Shown piece after piece: positions 10,255 through 24,084 of a stretch of DNA of 64,000 nt. A program made the position numbers and the translations under genes. The notes beneath the pieces are model-generated. The model was not told where the DNA came from, searched no databases, and saw only the letters and a program-made list of their open reading frames with translations. The stretch spans positions 4,886,176 to 4,950,175 of the forward strand of contig NC_133550.1 in NCBI RefSeq assembly GCF_048773025.1, written 5' to 3'. Every line of letters starts with the position of its first letter. Position 1 is the first letter of the stretch. Origin of the DNA: Camelus bactrianus (lineage: Eukaryota; Chordata; Mammalia; Artiodactyla; Camelidae).

Positions 10255-11247
10255 GGGTTGCAGGGGAAATTGTACTCTGGATTCTCAGTCTTTTTCCTAG
10301 TGCCGGTTTGATTTTCCTGCAGTATTCACTGTAAAATCGAGTTGGAGCTTGTACCTCCCCATATATATGTATGCATTGGGTTTTGCAATTGAAAAGAAAC
10401 TTTGTGTTCCCAACAAGCTAGGTGAAGATGGACTTTCACACACACTTATCTCTCAGATCTGAGCATGCGGAGAGACTTTCGTTCATCTAGCACAAATGTA
10501 ACGGTTTGCAGGAGAAACTTTTTCTCTGGTTTCTCAGTCTGTTTCCTAGGGCCGGGTTGAAGTTATTGCAGTTTTAACGGTAAACACAGTTGGAGCTCGT
10601 ACAACCCCATATATATGTATGGAGTGGAGTTTCAACTGAAAAGAAACTTTGTGATCCCAACAATCTAGGTGAAGGACGGCTTTCACACACACTTATCTCT
10701 CAGAACTGAGCATGTGGAGAGACCTTCGTTCATATAGCACAAAGGGAACGGGTTGCAGGATAAACTTTTATTCTGGTATCTCATTTTGTTTCCTAGTGCC
10801 GGTTTGAAGTTCCTGCAGTTTTCACTGTAAAACCGAGTTGGAGTTAGTACCTCCCCATATATATGTAGGGAGTGGAGTTTGCAAGTGTAAAGCAACTTTG
10901 TGTTCCCAACAAGCTATGTGAAGGACGGCTTTCACACACACATATCTCTCAGAACTGAGCATGTGGAGATACTTTCTTTCATCTAGCACAAAGGGAACGT
11001 GTTGCAGGGGAAACTTTTACTCTGGTTTCTCAGTCTGTTTCCTAGTGCCGGTTTGAAGTTCCTGCAGTTTTCTCTGTAAATCCGAGATGGAGCTCGTACC
11101 TCCCCATATATATGTATGGAGTGGAGTTGGCCACTGAAAAGAAACTTTGTGTTCCCAACAAGCTGGGTGAAGGATGGCTTTCACACACACTTATCTCTCA
11201 GAACTGAGCATGTGGAGAGACGTCCGTTCATCTAGCACAAAGGGAAC
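10255..11247 (+). repeat. 4-monomer tandem repeat, copy 2
   Basis: This is the second copy of the 4-monomer block. The match to copy 1 fades after about 11,255, where GGTTTCTCAGTCTG replaces GGATTCTCAGTCTT. A partial relative of the same monomer types (GGAGATACTTTC, CATTTTG) appears near 14,450-14,890 in a more diverged form. Confidence 0.78.
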
Positions 11248-14200
11248 GGGTTGCAGGAGAAATTGAACTCTGGTTTCTCAGTCTGTTTCCTAGTGCCGGT
11301 TTGAAGTTCCTGCAGTTTTCACTGTAAAACCGAGTTGGAGCTCGTACCTCCCCATATATATGTATGGAGTGGAGTTGGCAACTGAAAAGAAACTTTTTGT
11401 TCCCAACAAGCTAGGTGAAGGACGGCTTTCACACACACTTATCTCTCTGAAATGAGCATGTGGAGAGACGTTCGTTCACCTAGCACAAAGGGAACGGGTT
11501 GCAGGAGAAACTTTTACTCTGGTTTCTCAGTATGTTTCCTAGTGCCTGTTTGAAGTTACTGCAGTTTTCAATGTAAAACCGAGTTGGAGCTAGTACCTCC
11601 CCATATAAACGTAGGGAGTGGGGATTGCAAGTGGAAAGAAACTTTGTGTTCCCAACAAGCAACGTGAAGGAAGGCTTTCACACACACATAACTCTCAGAA
11701 CTGAGCATGTGGAGAGACGTTCGTTCATCTTGCACAAAGGGAACGGGTTGCAGGAGAAATTGTACTCTGGTCTCTCAGTCTGTTTCCTAGTGCCGGTTTG
11801 AAGTTCCTGCAGTTTTCACTGTAAAACCGAGTTGGAGCTTGTACCTCCCCATATATATGTATGCATTGGGTTTTGCAATTGAAAAGAAACTTTGTGTTCC
11901 CAACAAGCTAAGTGAAGGGAGGCTTTCACACACACTTATCCCTCAGAACTGAGCATTCGGAAAGACGTTCTTTCATGTAGCACAAAGGGAACGGTTTGCA
12001 GGAGAAACTTTTACTCTTGTTTCTCAGTCTGTTTCCTGATGCCGGTTTGAATTTCCTGCAGTTTTCAATGTAAAACTGAGTTGGAGCTCGAATCTCCCCA
12101 TATATATGTATGGAGTGGATTTTGCACCTGAAAAGAAATTTTGTGCTCCCAACAAGTTATGTGACCGGCGACTTTCACACACACTTATCTCTCAGAAATT
12201 AGCATGCGGTGAGACTTTCGTTCATCTAGCACAAAGGGAACGGTTTGCAGGAGAAACTTTTACTCTGGTTTCTCAGTCTGTTTCCTAGTGCCGGTTTGAA
12301 GTTCCTGCAGTTTTCTCTGTAAAACAGAGTTGGAGCTTGTACCTCCCCATATATATGTATGGAGTGGAGTTTGCAATTGAAAAGAAACTTTGTGATCCCA
12401 ACAAGCAAGGTGAAGGACGGCTTTCACACACACTTATCTCTCAGAACTGAGCATGTGGAGAGACGTTCGTTCATCTAACACAAAGGGAACGGGTTGCTGG
12501 AGAAATTGTATTCTGGATTCTCAGTCTGTTTCCTAGAGCCGGTTTGAAGTTCCTGCAGTTTTCATTATAAAACCGAGTTGCAGCTTGTACCTCCCCATAT
12601 ATATGTATGCATTGGGGTTTGCAACTGAAAAGAAACTTTGTGTCCCCAATAAGCTAGGTGAAGGACGACTTTCACACACACTTATCTCTCACAACTGAGC
12701 ATGTGGAGAGACGTTCGTTCATCTAGCACAAAGGGAACGGGTTGCAGGATAAACTTTTACTCTGGTTTCGCAGTCTGTTTCCAAGTGCCGGGTAAAAGAT
12801 CCTGCAGTTTTCACTGTAAAACCGGTTTGGAGCTAATACCTCCCCATATATATGTATGGAGTGGAGTTTGCACCTGAAAAGAAATTTTGTGTTCCCAACA
12901 AGTTATGTGACGGGCGGCTTTCACACACACTTATCTCTCAGTAATGAGCATGGGGTGAGACTTTCGTTCATTTAGCACAAATGGAATTGGTTGCATTAGA
13001 AAATTTTCTCTGGTTTCTCAGTCTTTTTCCTAGTGCCGTGTTGAAGTTAGTGCAGTTTTCACTGTAAAACACAGTTGGAGCTCGTACCTCCCCATATATA
13101 TGTAAGGAGTGGAGTTTGCAATTGAAAAGAAACTTTGTGATACCAACAAGCAATGTGAAGGACGGCTTTCACACACACTTATCTCTCAGAACTGAGCATG
13201 GGGAGAGACGTTCGTTCGTATAGCACAAAGGGAAAGGTTTGCAGGAGAAACTTTTACTCTGGTTTCTCATTTTGTTTCCTAGTGCCGGTTTGACGTTCCT
13301 GCAGTTTTCACTGTAAATCCGAGTTGGAGCTCGTACCTCCCCATATATATTTATGGAGTGGGGTTTGCAAGTGAATAGAAACTTTGTGTTCCCAACAAGC
13401 TAGATGAAGGACGGCTTTCACACACACTTATCTCTCAGAACTGAGCATGCAGAGAGACGTTCGTTCATCTAGCACAAAGGGAACGGGTGGCAGGGGAAAG
13501 TTTTACTCTGGTTTCTCAGTCTGTTTCCTAGTGCCGGTTTGAAGTTACTGCAGTTTTCACTATAAAACCGAGTTGGAGCTCGTACCTCCCCATATATATG
13601 TATGGAGTGGAGTTGGCAACTGAAAAGAAACTTTTTGTTCCCAACAAGTTAGGTGAAGTACAGCTTTCATACACACTTATCTCTCAGAAATGAGCATGTG
13701 GAAAGACGTTCGTTCATCTAGCACAAAGGGAACGGGTTGCAGGAGAAACTTTTACTCTGGTTTCTCAGTCTGTTTCCTAGTGCCTGTTTGAAGTTCCTGC
13801 AGTTTTCACTGTAAAATCGTGTTGGAGCTTGTACCTCCGCATATATATGTATGCATGGGGGTTTGCAACTGAAAAGAAACTTTGTGTTCCCAACAAGCTA
13901 GGTGAAGGGAGGCTTTCACACACACATATCCCTCAGAACTGAGCATGCGGAAAGACGTTCTTTCATGTAGCACAAAGGGAACGGTTTGCAGGAGAAACTT
14001 TTACTTTGGTTTCTCAGTCTGCTTCCTGATGCCGGTTTGAATTTCCAGCAGTTTTCAATGTAAAACCGAGTTGGAGCTCGAATCTCCCCATATATATGTA
14101 TGGAGTGGAGTTTGCATCTGAAAAGAAACTTTGTGTCCCCAATAAGCTAGGTGAAGGACGATTTTCACACACACTTATCTCTCAGATCTGAGCATGCTGA

Positions 14201-17200
14201 GAGACTTTCATTCATCTAACACAAATGTGACGGTTTGCAGGAGAAACTTTTTCTCTGGTTTCTCAGTCTGTTTCCTAGGACCGGGTTGAAGTTACTGCAG
14301 TTTTAACGGTAAACACATTTGGAGCTCGTACAACCCCATATATATGTATGGAGTGGAGTTTCAACTGAAAAGAAACTTTGTGATCCCAACAATCTAGGTG
14401 AAGGACGGCTTTCACACACACTTATCACTCAGAACTGAGCATGTGGAGAGACGTTCGTTCATCTAGCACAAAGGGAATCGGTTGCAGGAGAAACTTTTAT
14501 TCTGGTTTCTCATTTTGTTTCCAAGTGCCGGTATGAAGTTCCTGCAGTTTTCACTGTAAAATCGAGTTGGAGTTAGTACCTCCCCATATATATGTAGGGA
14601 GTGGAGTTTGCAACTGTAAAGAAACTTTGTGTTCCCAACAAGCTATGTGAAGGACGGCTTTCACACACACATATCTCTCAGAACTGAGCATGTGGAGATA
14701 CTTTCTTTCATCTAGCACAAAGGGAACGTGTTGCAGGGGAAACTTTTACTCTGGTTTCTCAGTCTGTTTCCTAGTGCCGGTTTGAAGTTCCTGCAGTTTT
14801 CACTGTAAATCCGAGTTGGAGCTCGTACCTCCCCATATATATATATGGAGTGGTGTTGGCAACTGAAAAGAAACTTTGTGTTCCCAACAAGCAAGGTGAA
14901 GGACGGCTTTCACACACACTTATCTCTCAGAACTGAGCATGTGGAGAGACGTTCGTTCATCTAGCACAAAGGGAACGGTTTGCAGGAGAAATTGTACTCT
15001 GGTTTCTCAGTCTGTTTCCTAGTGCCGGTTTGAAGTTCCTGCAGTTTTCAATGTAAAACCGAGTTGGAGCTCGTACCTCCCCATATATATGTATGGAGTG
15101 GAGTTGGCAACTGAAAAGAAACTTTTTGTTCCCAACAAGCTAGGCGAAGGACGGCTTTCACACACACTTATCTCTCAGAACTGAGCATGTGGAGAGATGG
15201 TCGTTCACCTAGCACAAAGGGAACGGGTTGTAGGAGAAACTGTACTCTGGTTTCTCAGTCTGTTTCCTAGTGCCGGTTTGAATTTCCTGCAGTATTCACT
15301 GAAAAACCGAGTTGGAGCTTGTACCTCAACATATATATGTATGTATTGGGGTTTGCAACTGAAAAGAAACTTTGTGTTCCCAACAAGCTAGGTGATGCGA
15401 GGCTTTCACACACACTTATCTCTCAGAACTGAGCATGCGGAGAGACGTTCATTCATGTAGCAAAAAGGGAACGGGTTGCAGGAGAAACTTTTACTCTGGT
15501 TTCTCAGTTTGTTTCCTTATGCCGGTTAGAATTTCCTGCAGTTTTCAATGTAAAACCGAGTTGGAGCTCGAATCTCCCCATATATATGTATGGAGTGGAG
15601 CTGGCAACTGAAAAGAAACTTTGTGTTCCCAACAAGCTAGGTGAAGGGCGGCTTTCACACACACTTATCTCTCAGAACTGAGCATGCATAGAGACGTTCG
15701 TTCATCTAGCACAAAGGGAACGGGTGGCAGGGGAAATTTTTACTCTGGTTTCTCAGTCTGTTTCCTAGTGCCGGTTTGAAGTTACTGAAGTTTTCACTAT
15801 AAAATCGAGTTGGAGCTCGAATCTCCCCATATATATGTATGGAGTGGAGTTTGCAACTGAAAAGAAACTTTGTGTCCCCAATAAGCTAGGTGAAGGACGA
15901 CTTTCACACACACTTATTTCTCAGATCTGAGCATTAGGAGAGACGTTCGTTCATCTAGCACAAAGGGAACGGGTAGCAGGAGAAACTTTTACTCTGGTTT
16001 CTGAGTCTGTTTCCTAGTGCCGGTTTGAAGTTCATGCAGTTTCCACTGTAAAACCGATTTGGAGCTAATACCTCCCCATATATATGTATGGAGTGGAGTT
16101 TGCACCTGAAAAGAAATTTTGTGTTCCCAACAAGTTATGTGACGGGCGACTTTCACACACACTTATCTCTCAGAAATGAGCATGCGGTGAGACTTTTCTC
16201 ATCTAGCACAAAGGGAACGGGTTGCAGGAGAAACTTTTCCTCTGGTTTCTCAGTCTGTTTCCTAGTGCCGGCTTGAATTTCCTGCAGTTTTCTCTGTAAA
16301 ACAGAGTTGGAGCTAGTACCTCCCCATATATATGTAGGGAGTGGAGATTGCAAGTGAAAAGAAACTTTGCGTTCCCAACAAGCTAGGTGAAGGACGGCGT
16401 TCACACACACTTATCTCTCAGAACTGAGCATGTGGAGAGACGTTCGTTCATCTAGCACAAAGGGAACGGGTTGCAGGAGAAATTGTACTCTGGATTCTCA
16501 GTCTGTTTCCTAGTGCCGGTTTGAATTTCCTGCAGTATTCACTGTAAAATCGAGTTGGAGCTTGTACCACCCCATATATTTGTATGCATTGGGTTTTGCA
16601 ATTGAAAAGAAAGTTTGTGTTCCCTACAAGCTAGGTGAAGGGAGGCTTTCACACACACTTATCCCTCAGAACTGAGCATGCGGAGAGACTTTCGTTCATG
16701 TAGCACAAAGGGAACGGTTTGCAGGAGAAAGTTTTTCTCTGGTTTCTCAGTCTGTTTCCTGATGCCGGTTTGAATTTCCTGCAGTTTTCAATGTAAAACC
16801 GAGTTGGAGCTCGAATCTCCCCATATATATGTATGGAGTGGAGTTTGCAACTGAAAAGAAACTTTGTGTCCCCAATAAGCTAGGTGAAGGACGACTTTCA
16901 CACACATTTATCTCTCAGAACTGAGCATGCGGAGAGACGTTCGTTCAACTAGCACAAAGGGAAAGGGTTGCAGGAGAAACTTTTACTCTGGTTTCTGAGT
17001 CTGTTTCCTAGTGCCGGTGTGAAGTTCATGCAGTTTCCACTGTAAATCCGAGTTGGAGCTCGTACCTCCCCATATATATTTATGGAGTGGAGTTTGCACA
17101 TGAAAAGAAATTTTGTGTTCCCAACAAGCTAGGTGAAGGACGGCTTTCACACACGCTTATCTCTCAGAACTGAGCATGTGGAGAGACTTTCTTTCATCTA

Positions 17201-20200
17201 GCACAAATGTAACGTGTTGCAGCTGAAACTATTACTCTGATTTCACAGTCTGTTTCCTAGTGCCGGTTTGAAGTTCCTGCAGTTTTCAGTGTAAAACTGA
17301 GTTGGAGCTAATACCTACCCATATATATGTATGGAGTGGAGTTTGCAAGTGAAAAGAAACTTTGTGTTCCCAACAAGCTAGATGAAGGACGGCTTTCACA
17401 CACACTTATCTCTCAGAACTGAGCATGTGGAAAGACGTTCGTTCATCTAGCACAAATGGAATGGTTTGCAGGAGAAATTGTACTCGGTTTTCTCAGTCTG
17501 TTTCCTAGTGCCGGTTTGAAGTTCCTGCAGTTTTCACTGTAAAACCGAGTTGGAGCTTGTACCTCCCCATATATATGTATGCATGGGGGTTTGCAACTGA
17601 AAAGAAACTTTGTGTTCCCAACAAGCTAGGTGAAGGGAGGCTTTCACACACAATTATCTCTCAGAACTGAGCATGCGGGGAGACGTTCGTTCATCTAGCA
17701 CAAAGGGAAAGGGTTGCAGGAGAAACTTTTTCTCTGGTTTCTCAGTCTGTTTCCTAGTGCCGGTTGGAAGTTCCTGCAGTTTTCACTGTAAAACTGAGTT
17801 GGAGCTCGTACCTCCCCATATATATGTATGGAGTGGAGTTGGCAACTGAAAAGAAACTTTGTGTTCCCATCAAGCTAGGTTAAGGACGGCTTTCACACAC
17901 ACTAATCTCTCAGAAATGAGCATGTGGAGAGACGTTCGTTCATCTAACACAAATGGAACGGGTTGCAGTTGAAATTGTACTCTGGATTCTCAGTCTGTTT
18001 CCTAGTGCCGGTTTGAAGTTCCTGCAGGTTTCACTGTAAAACCGAGTTGGAGCTTGTACCTCCCCATATATATGTATGCATTGGGGTTTGCAACTGAAAA
18101 GTAACTTGGTGTTCCCAACAAGCTAGGTGAAGGGAGGCTTTCACACACACTTATCTCTCAGAACTGATCATGCGGAGAGACGTTCGTTCATGTAGCACAA
18201 AGGGAACGGTTTGCAGGAGAAACTTTTACTCTGGTTTCTCAGTCTGTTTCCTAGTGCCGGTTTGAATTTCCTGCAGTTTTCACTGTAAAATCGATTTGGA
18301 GCTAATACCTACCCATATATATATATGGAGTGGAGTTAGCAAATGAAAAGAAATTTTGTGTTCCCAACAAGTTATGTGACGGGCGGCTTTCACACACACA
18401 TATCTCTCAGAAATGAGCATGCGGTGAGACATCCGTTCATCTAGCACAAATGGAACTGGTTGCAGGAGAAACATTTTCTCTGGTTTCTCAATCTGTTTCC
18501 TAGTGCCGGTTTGAAGTTACTGCAGTTTTCACTGTAAAACACATTTGGAGCTCGTACCTCCCCATATATATGTATGGAGTGGAGTTTGCAATTGAAAAGA
18601 AACATTGTGATCCCAACAAGCAAGGTGAAGGACGGCTTTCACACAAACTTATCTCTCAGAACTGAGCATGTGGAGAGACGTTCGTTCATATAGCACAAAG
18701 GGAACGGTTTGCAGGAAAAACTTTTATTCTGGTTTCTCAATTTGTTTCCTAGTGCCGGTTTGAAGTTCCTGTAGTTTTCACTGTAAATCCGAGTTGGAGC
18801 TCGTACCTCCCCATAAATATGTATGGAGTGGAGTTTGCAAGTGAAAAGAAAGTTTGTGTTCCCAACAAGCTAGGTGAAGAACGGCTTTCACACACACTTT
18901 TCTCTCAGAACTGAGCATGCGGAGAGACGTTCGTTCATCTATCACAAAGGGAACGGTTTGCATGGGAAACTTTTACTCTGGTTTCTCAGTCTGTTTCCTA
19001 CTGCCGGTTTGAATTTCCTGCAGTTTTCACTGTAAAACAGAGTTGGAGCTCGTACCTCCCCATATATATGTATGGAGTGGAGTTGGCATCTGAAAAGAAA
19101 CTTTGTGTTCCCAAAAAGCTAGGTGAAGGACGGCTTTCACACACACATATCTCTCAGAACTGAGCATGTGGAGAGACTTTCTTTCATCTAGCACAAAGGG
19201 AACGTGTTGCAGGGGAAACTATTACTCTGATTTCACAGTCGGTTTCCTAGTGCCGGTTTGAAGTTCCTGCAGGTTTGACTGTAAAACTGAGTTTGGGCTA
19301 ATACCTCCCCATATATATATATGGAGTGGAGTTTGCAAGTGAAAAGAATCTTTGTGTTCCCAACAAGCAACGTGAAGGACGGCTTTCACACACACATATC
19401 TCTCAGAACTGAGCATGTGGAGAGACGTTCGTTCATCTAGCACAAAGCGAACGGGTTGCAGGAGAAACTTTTTCTCTGGTTTCTCAGTCTCTTTCCTAGT
19501 GCCGGTTTGAAGTTCCTGCAGTTTTCAGTGTAAAACCGAGTTGGAGCTTGTACCTCCCCATATATATGTATGCATGGGGGTTTGCAACTGAAAAGAAACT
19601 TTGTGTTCCCAACAATCTATGTGAAGGGAGGCTTTCACACACACTTATCTCTCAGAACTGAGCATGCGTAGAGACGTTCGTTCATCTAGCACAAAGGGAA
19701 CGGGTTGCAGGTGATACTATTTCTCTGGTTTCTCAGTCTGTTTCCTAGTGCCAGTTTGAAGTTACTGCAGTTTTCACTGTAAAACTGATTAGGAGCTAGT
19801 ACATCCCCATATATATATATGGAGTGGAGTTTGCAACTGAAAAGAAACTTTGTGTTCCCAACAAGCTAGGTGAAGGACGGCTTTCAAACACAATTTCCTC
19901 TCAGAACTGAGCATGTGGAGAGACTTTCTTTCATCTAGCACAAAGGGAAAGGTTTGCAGGAGAAACTTTTACTCTGATTTCTCAGTCTGTTTCTTAGTGC
20001 CGGTTTGATGTTCCTGCATTTTTCACTGTAAAACCGAGTTGGAGCTCGTACCTCCCCATATATAAGTATGGAGTGGAGTTTGCAAGTGAAAAGAAACTTT
20101 GTGATCCCAACAAGCAATGTGAAGGACGGCTTTCACACACACTTATCTCTCAGAAATGAGCATGCGGAGAGACGTTCGTTCATCTAGCACAAAGGGAACT

Positions 20201-20809
20201 GGTTGCAGGAGAAACTTTTACTCTGGATTCTCAGTCTGTTTCCTAGTGCCGGTTTGAAGTTACTACAGTTTTCATTATAAAACCGATTTGGAGCTCATAC
20301 CTTCCCATATATATGTAAGGAGTGGAGTTTGCAAGTGAAAAGAAACTTTGTGTTCCCAACATGCTAGGTGAAGGACGGATTTCACACACACTTATCTCTC
20401 AGAACTGAGCATGTGGAGAGACGTTCGTTCATGTAGCACAAACGGAACGGTTTGCAGGAGAAACTTTTACTCTGGATTCTCAGTCTGTTTCCTAGTGCCG
20501 GTTTGAATTTCCTGCAGTTTTCACTGTAAAAAAGAGTTGGAGCTAGTACCTCCCCATATATATGTATTGAGTGGATTTTGCAACTTAAAGAAACTTTGTG
20601 TTCCCAACAAGCTAGGTGAAGGAAGGGTTTCACACACACATATCTCTCAGAACTGAGCATGCGGAGAGACGTTCGTTCATCTAGCACAAATGGAAGGGGT
20701 TGCAGGAGAAACTTTTACACTGGTTTCTCAGTCTGTTTCCTACTGCCGGTTTGAAGTTCCTGCAGTTTTTACTGTAAAATCGAGTTGGAGCTCGTACCTC
20801 CCCATATAT
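11248..20809 (+). repeat. Diverged monomers, weak order
   Basis: About 38 monomers, each recognisable by all landmarks, show no dominant multi-monomer period by eye. Types seen in the first 11 kb recur singly: AGCTCGAATCTCC units near 12,085, 14,080, 15,560, 15,818 and 16,805, and a GGGGTGAGAC unit near 12,950. Several units (near 18,350-18,620, with GTTATGTGACGGG and then GGTGAGACATCC) are related to the s and b types of the later HOR blocks, so this region may hold their older relatives. No gene, mobile element or non-satellite spacer is seen. Confidence 0.85.
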
Positions 20810-21155
20810 ATGTATGGATTGAAGTTTGCAAGTTAAAAGAAACTTTGTGTTCCCAATAAGATTAGTGAAGGACGGCTTTAACACACACTTATCTCTCAGA
20901 ACTGAGCATGCGGAGAGACGTTCGTTCATCTAGCACAAAGGGAACGGGTTACAGGGGAAACTTTTACTCTGGTTCTCAGTCTGTTTCCTAAAACCGTTTT
21001 GAAGTTACTGCATTTTTCACTGTAAAACCGAGTTGGAGATCGTACCTTCCCATATAAATGTATGGAGTGAAATTTGCAACTGAAAAGAAACTTTGTGTTC
21101 CCAACAAGCTAGATGAACGGAGGCTTTCACTCACACTTATCTCTCAGAACTGAGC
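20810..21155 (+). repeat. Segment shared with 22,797-23,145 (offset 1,987 bp, 8 monomers)
   Basis: A rare start (GGCTTTAACACAC at 20,875 and 22,862), a one-base-shorter CTCTGGTTCTCAG, CCTAAAACCG, CTGCATTTTTCAC, AGATCGTAC, CATATAAATGTATGG and AGATGAACGGAGG all recur in the same order 1,987 bp later. The few differences include CCGTTTTG against CCGGTTTG. The copy therefore lies inside the 12-monomer unit as an internal duplication of 8-monomer spacing. Confidence 0.75.
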
Positions 21156-24062
21156 ATGCGGAGAGACGTTCGTTCATGTAGCACAAAGGGAACGGTATGC
21201 AGGAGAAACTTTTACTCTGGTTTCTCAGTCTGTTTCCTAGTGCCGGTTTGAATTTCCTGCAGTTTTCAATGTAAAACCGAGTTGGAGCTCGAATCTCCCC
21301 TTATATATGTATGGAGTGGAGTTTGAACTGAAACGAAACTTTGTGTTCCCAATAAGCTACGTGAAGGAAGACTTTCACACACACCTATCTCTCAGAACTG
21401 AGCATGTGGAGAGACGTTCGTTCATCTAGCACAAAGGGAACGGGTGGCAGGAGAAACTTTTACTCTGGTTTCTAAGTCTGTTTCCTAGTGCCGGATTGAA
21501 GTTACTACAGTTTTCACTATCAAACCGAGTTGGAACTCATAACTCCCCATATATATGTATGGAGTGGATTTTGCAACTGAAAAGAAACTTTGTGTTCCCA
21601 AGAAGCTATGTGAAGGACGGCTTTCACACACACTTATCTCTCAGAACTGAGCATGCGGAGAGACGTTCTTTCATCTAGCACAAAGGGAACCGGTTGCATG
21701 TAAAATTTTACTGTGGTTTCTCAGTCTGTTTCCTACTGCCGGTTTGAAGTTCCTGCAGTTTTCACTGTAAAATCGAGTTGAAGCTCGTACCTCCCCATAT
21801 ATATGTATGGAGTGAGGTTTGCAAGTGAAAAGAAACTTTGTGTTCCCAATAAGCTATGTGAAGGACGGCTTTCACACACACTTATCTCTCAGAACTGAGC
21901 ATGCGGAGAGACGTTCGTTCATCTAGCACAAAAGGAACGGGTTGCAGGAGAAACTTTTACTCTGGTTCTCAGTCTGTTTCCTAAATCCGGTTTGAAGTTA
22001 CTGCAGTTTTCACTGTAAAACCGAGTTGGAGATCGTACCTCCCCATATATATGTATGGAGTGGAGTTTGCAACTGAAAAGAAACTTTGTGTTCCCAATAA
22101 GCTAGGTGAAGTACGAATTTCACACACACTTATCTCTCAGAACTTAGCATGTGGAGAGACGTTCGTTCATTTAGCACAAATGGAACGGTTTGCAGGAGAA
22201 ACTTTACTCTGGTTTATCAGTCTGTTTCCTAGTGCCGGTTTGAAGTTCCTGCAGTTTTCACTGTAAAACCGATTTGGAGCTAATACCTCCCCATATATAT
22301 GTATGGATTGGAGTTAGCAAATGAAAAGAAATTTTGTGTTCCCAACAAGTTATGTGACGGGCGGCTTTCACACACATTTATCTCTCAGAAATGAGCATGC
22401 GGTGAGACTTTCGTTCATCTAGCACAAATGGAACTGTTTGCAGGAGAAAATTTTTCTCTGGTTTCTCAGTCTGTTTCCTACTGCCGGTTTGAAGTTACTG
22501 CAGTTTTCACTGTAAAACACATTTGGACCTCGTACCTCCCTATCTATATGTATGGAGTGGAGTTTGCAATTGAAAAGAAATTTTGTGATCCCAACAAGCA
22601 ATGTTAAGGACGCCTTTCACACACACTTATGTCTCAGAACTGAGCATGTGGAGAGGCGTTCGTTCATATAGCACAAAGGGAACGGTTTGCAGGAGAAACT
22701 TTTACTCTGGTTTGTCATTTTGTTTCCTAGTGCCGGTTTGACGTTCCTGCAGTTTTCACTGTAAATCCGAGTTGGAGCTCGTACCTCCCCATATATATGT
22801 ATGGAGTGAAGTTTGCAAGTTAAAAGAAACTTTGTGTTCCCAATAAGATAGGTGAAGGACGGCTTTAACACACACTTATCTCTCAGAACTGAGCATGCGG
22901 AGAGACGTTCGTTCATCTAGCACAAAGGGAACTGGTTACAGGGGAAACTTTTACTCTGGTTCTCAGTCTGTTTCCTAAAACCGGTTTGAAGTTACTGCAT
23001 TTTTCACTGTAAAACCGAGTTGGAGATCGTACATCCCCATATAAATGTATGGAGTGAAATTTGCAACTGAAAAGAAACTTTGTGTTCCCAACAAGCTAGA
23101 TGAACGGAGGCTTTCACTCACACTTATCTCTCAGAACTGAGCATGCAGAGAGACGTTCGTTCATCTAGCACAAAGGGAACGGGTGGCAGGAGGAACTTTT
23201 CTCTGGTTTCTCAGTCTGTTTCCTAGTGCCGGTTTGAAGTTACTGTAGTTTTCACTATAAAACCGAGTAGGAGCTCATAACTCCCCATATATATGTATGG
23301 AGTGGAGTTTGCAACTGAAAAGAAACTTTGTGTTCCCAACAAGCTAGGTGAAGGACGGCTTTCACACACACTTATCTCTCAGAACTGAGCATGCGGAGAG
23401 ACGTTCGTTCATCTAGCACAAAGGGAACGGGTTGCAGGAGAAATTTTTACTCTGGTTCTCAGTCTGTTTCCTAAAACCGGTTTGAAGTTACTGCAGTTTT
23501 CACTGTAAAACCGAGTTGGAGATCGTACCTCCCCATATATATGTATGGAGTGGAGTTTGCAACTGAAAAGAAACTTTGTGTTCCCAATAAGCTAGGTGAA
23601 GTACGACTTTCACACACACTTATCTCTCAGAACTTAGCATGTGGAGAGACGTTCGTTCATCTAGCACAAATGGAACGGTTTGCAGGAGAAACTTTACTCT
23701 GGTTTATCAGTCTGTTTCCTACTGCCGGTTTGAAGTTCCTGCAGTTTTCACTGTAAAAACGATTTGGAGCTAATACCTCCCCATATATATGTATGGATTG
23801 GAGTTAGCAAATGAAAAGAAATTTTGTGATCCCAACAAGCAATGTTAAGGACGCCTTTCACACACACTTATGTCTCAGAACTGAGCATGTGGAGAGGCGT
23901 TCGTTCATATAGCACAAAGGGAACGGTTTGCAGGAGAAACTTTTACTCTGGTTTGTCATTTTGTTTCCTAGTGCCGGTTTGACGTTCCTGCAGTTTTCAC
24001 TGTAAATCCGAGTTGGAGCTCGTACCTCCCCATATATATGTATGGAGTGAAGTTTGCAAGTT
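21083..24062 (+). repeat. 12-monomer HOR unit, copy 1 (2,980 bp)
   Basis: The sequence from 21,083 to 23,828 recurs at 24,063-26,808 with a constant offset of 2,980 bp and no net indel. In 2,746 bp I noticed only three substitutions (near 21,741, 21,932 and 22,451). The last part, from 23,829, does not continue the same register but is a copy of an internal segment (see the separate entry), so the junction monomer is chimeric. Such near-identity points to a very recent duplication, or to an assembly artefact. Confidence 0.9.
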
Positions 24063-24084
24063 AAAAGAAACTTTGTGTTCCCAA
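23829..24084 (+). repeat. Junction segment copied from 22,588-22,843 (offset 1,241 bp, 5 monomers)
   Basis: From the A of TTTGTGATCCC at 23,829 the sequence follows 22,588 onward (AATGTTAAGGACGCC, TTATGTCTCAG, GAGAGGCG, GGTTTGTCATTTTG, TTTGACGTTCC) and departs only at 24,085, where CAAGCTAG replaces TAAGATAG. The two breakpoints bracket about one monomer. This is the expected footprint of out-of-register exchange or gene conversion between HOR copies. Confidence 0.8.
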
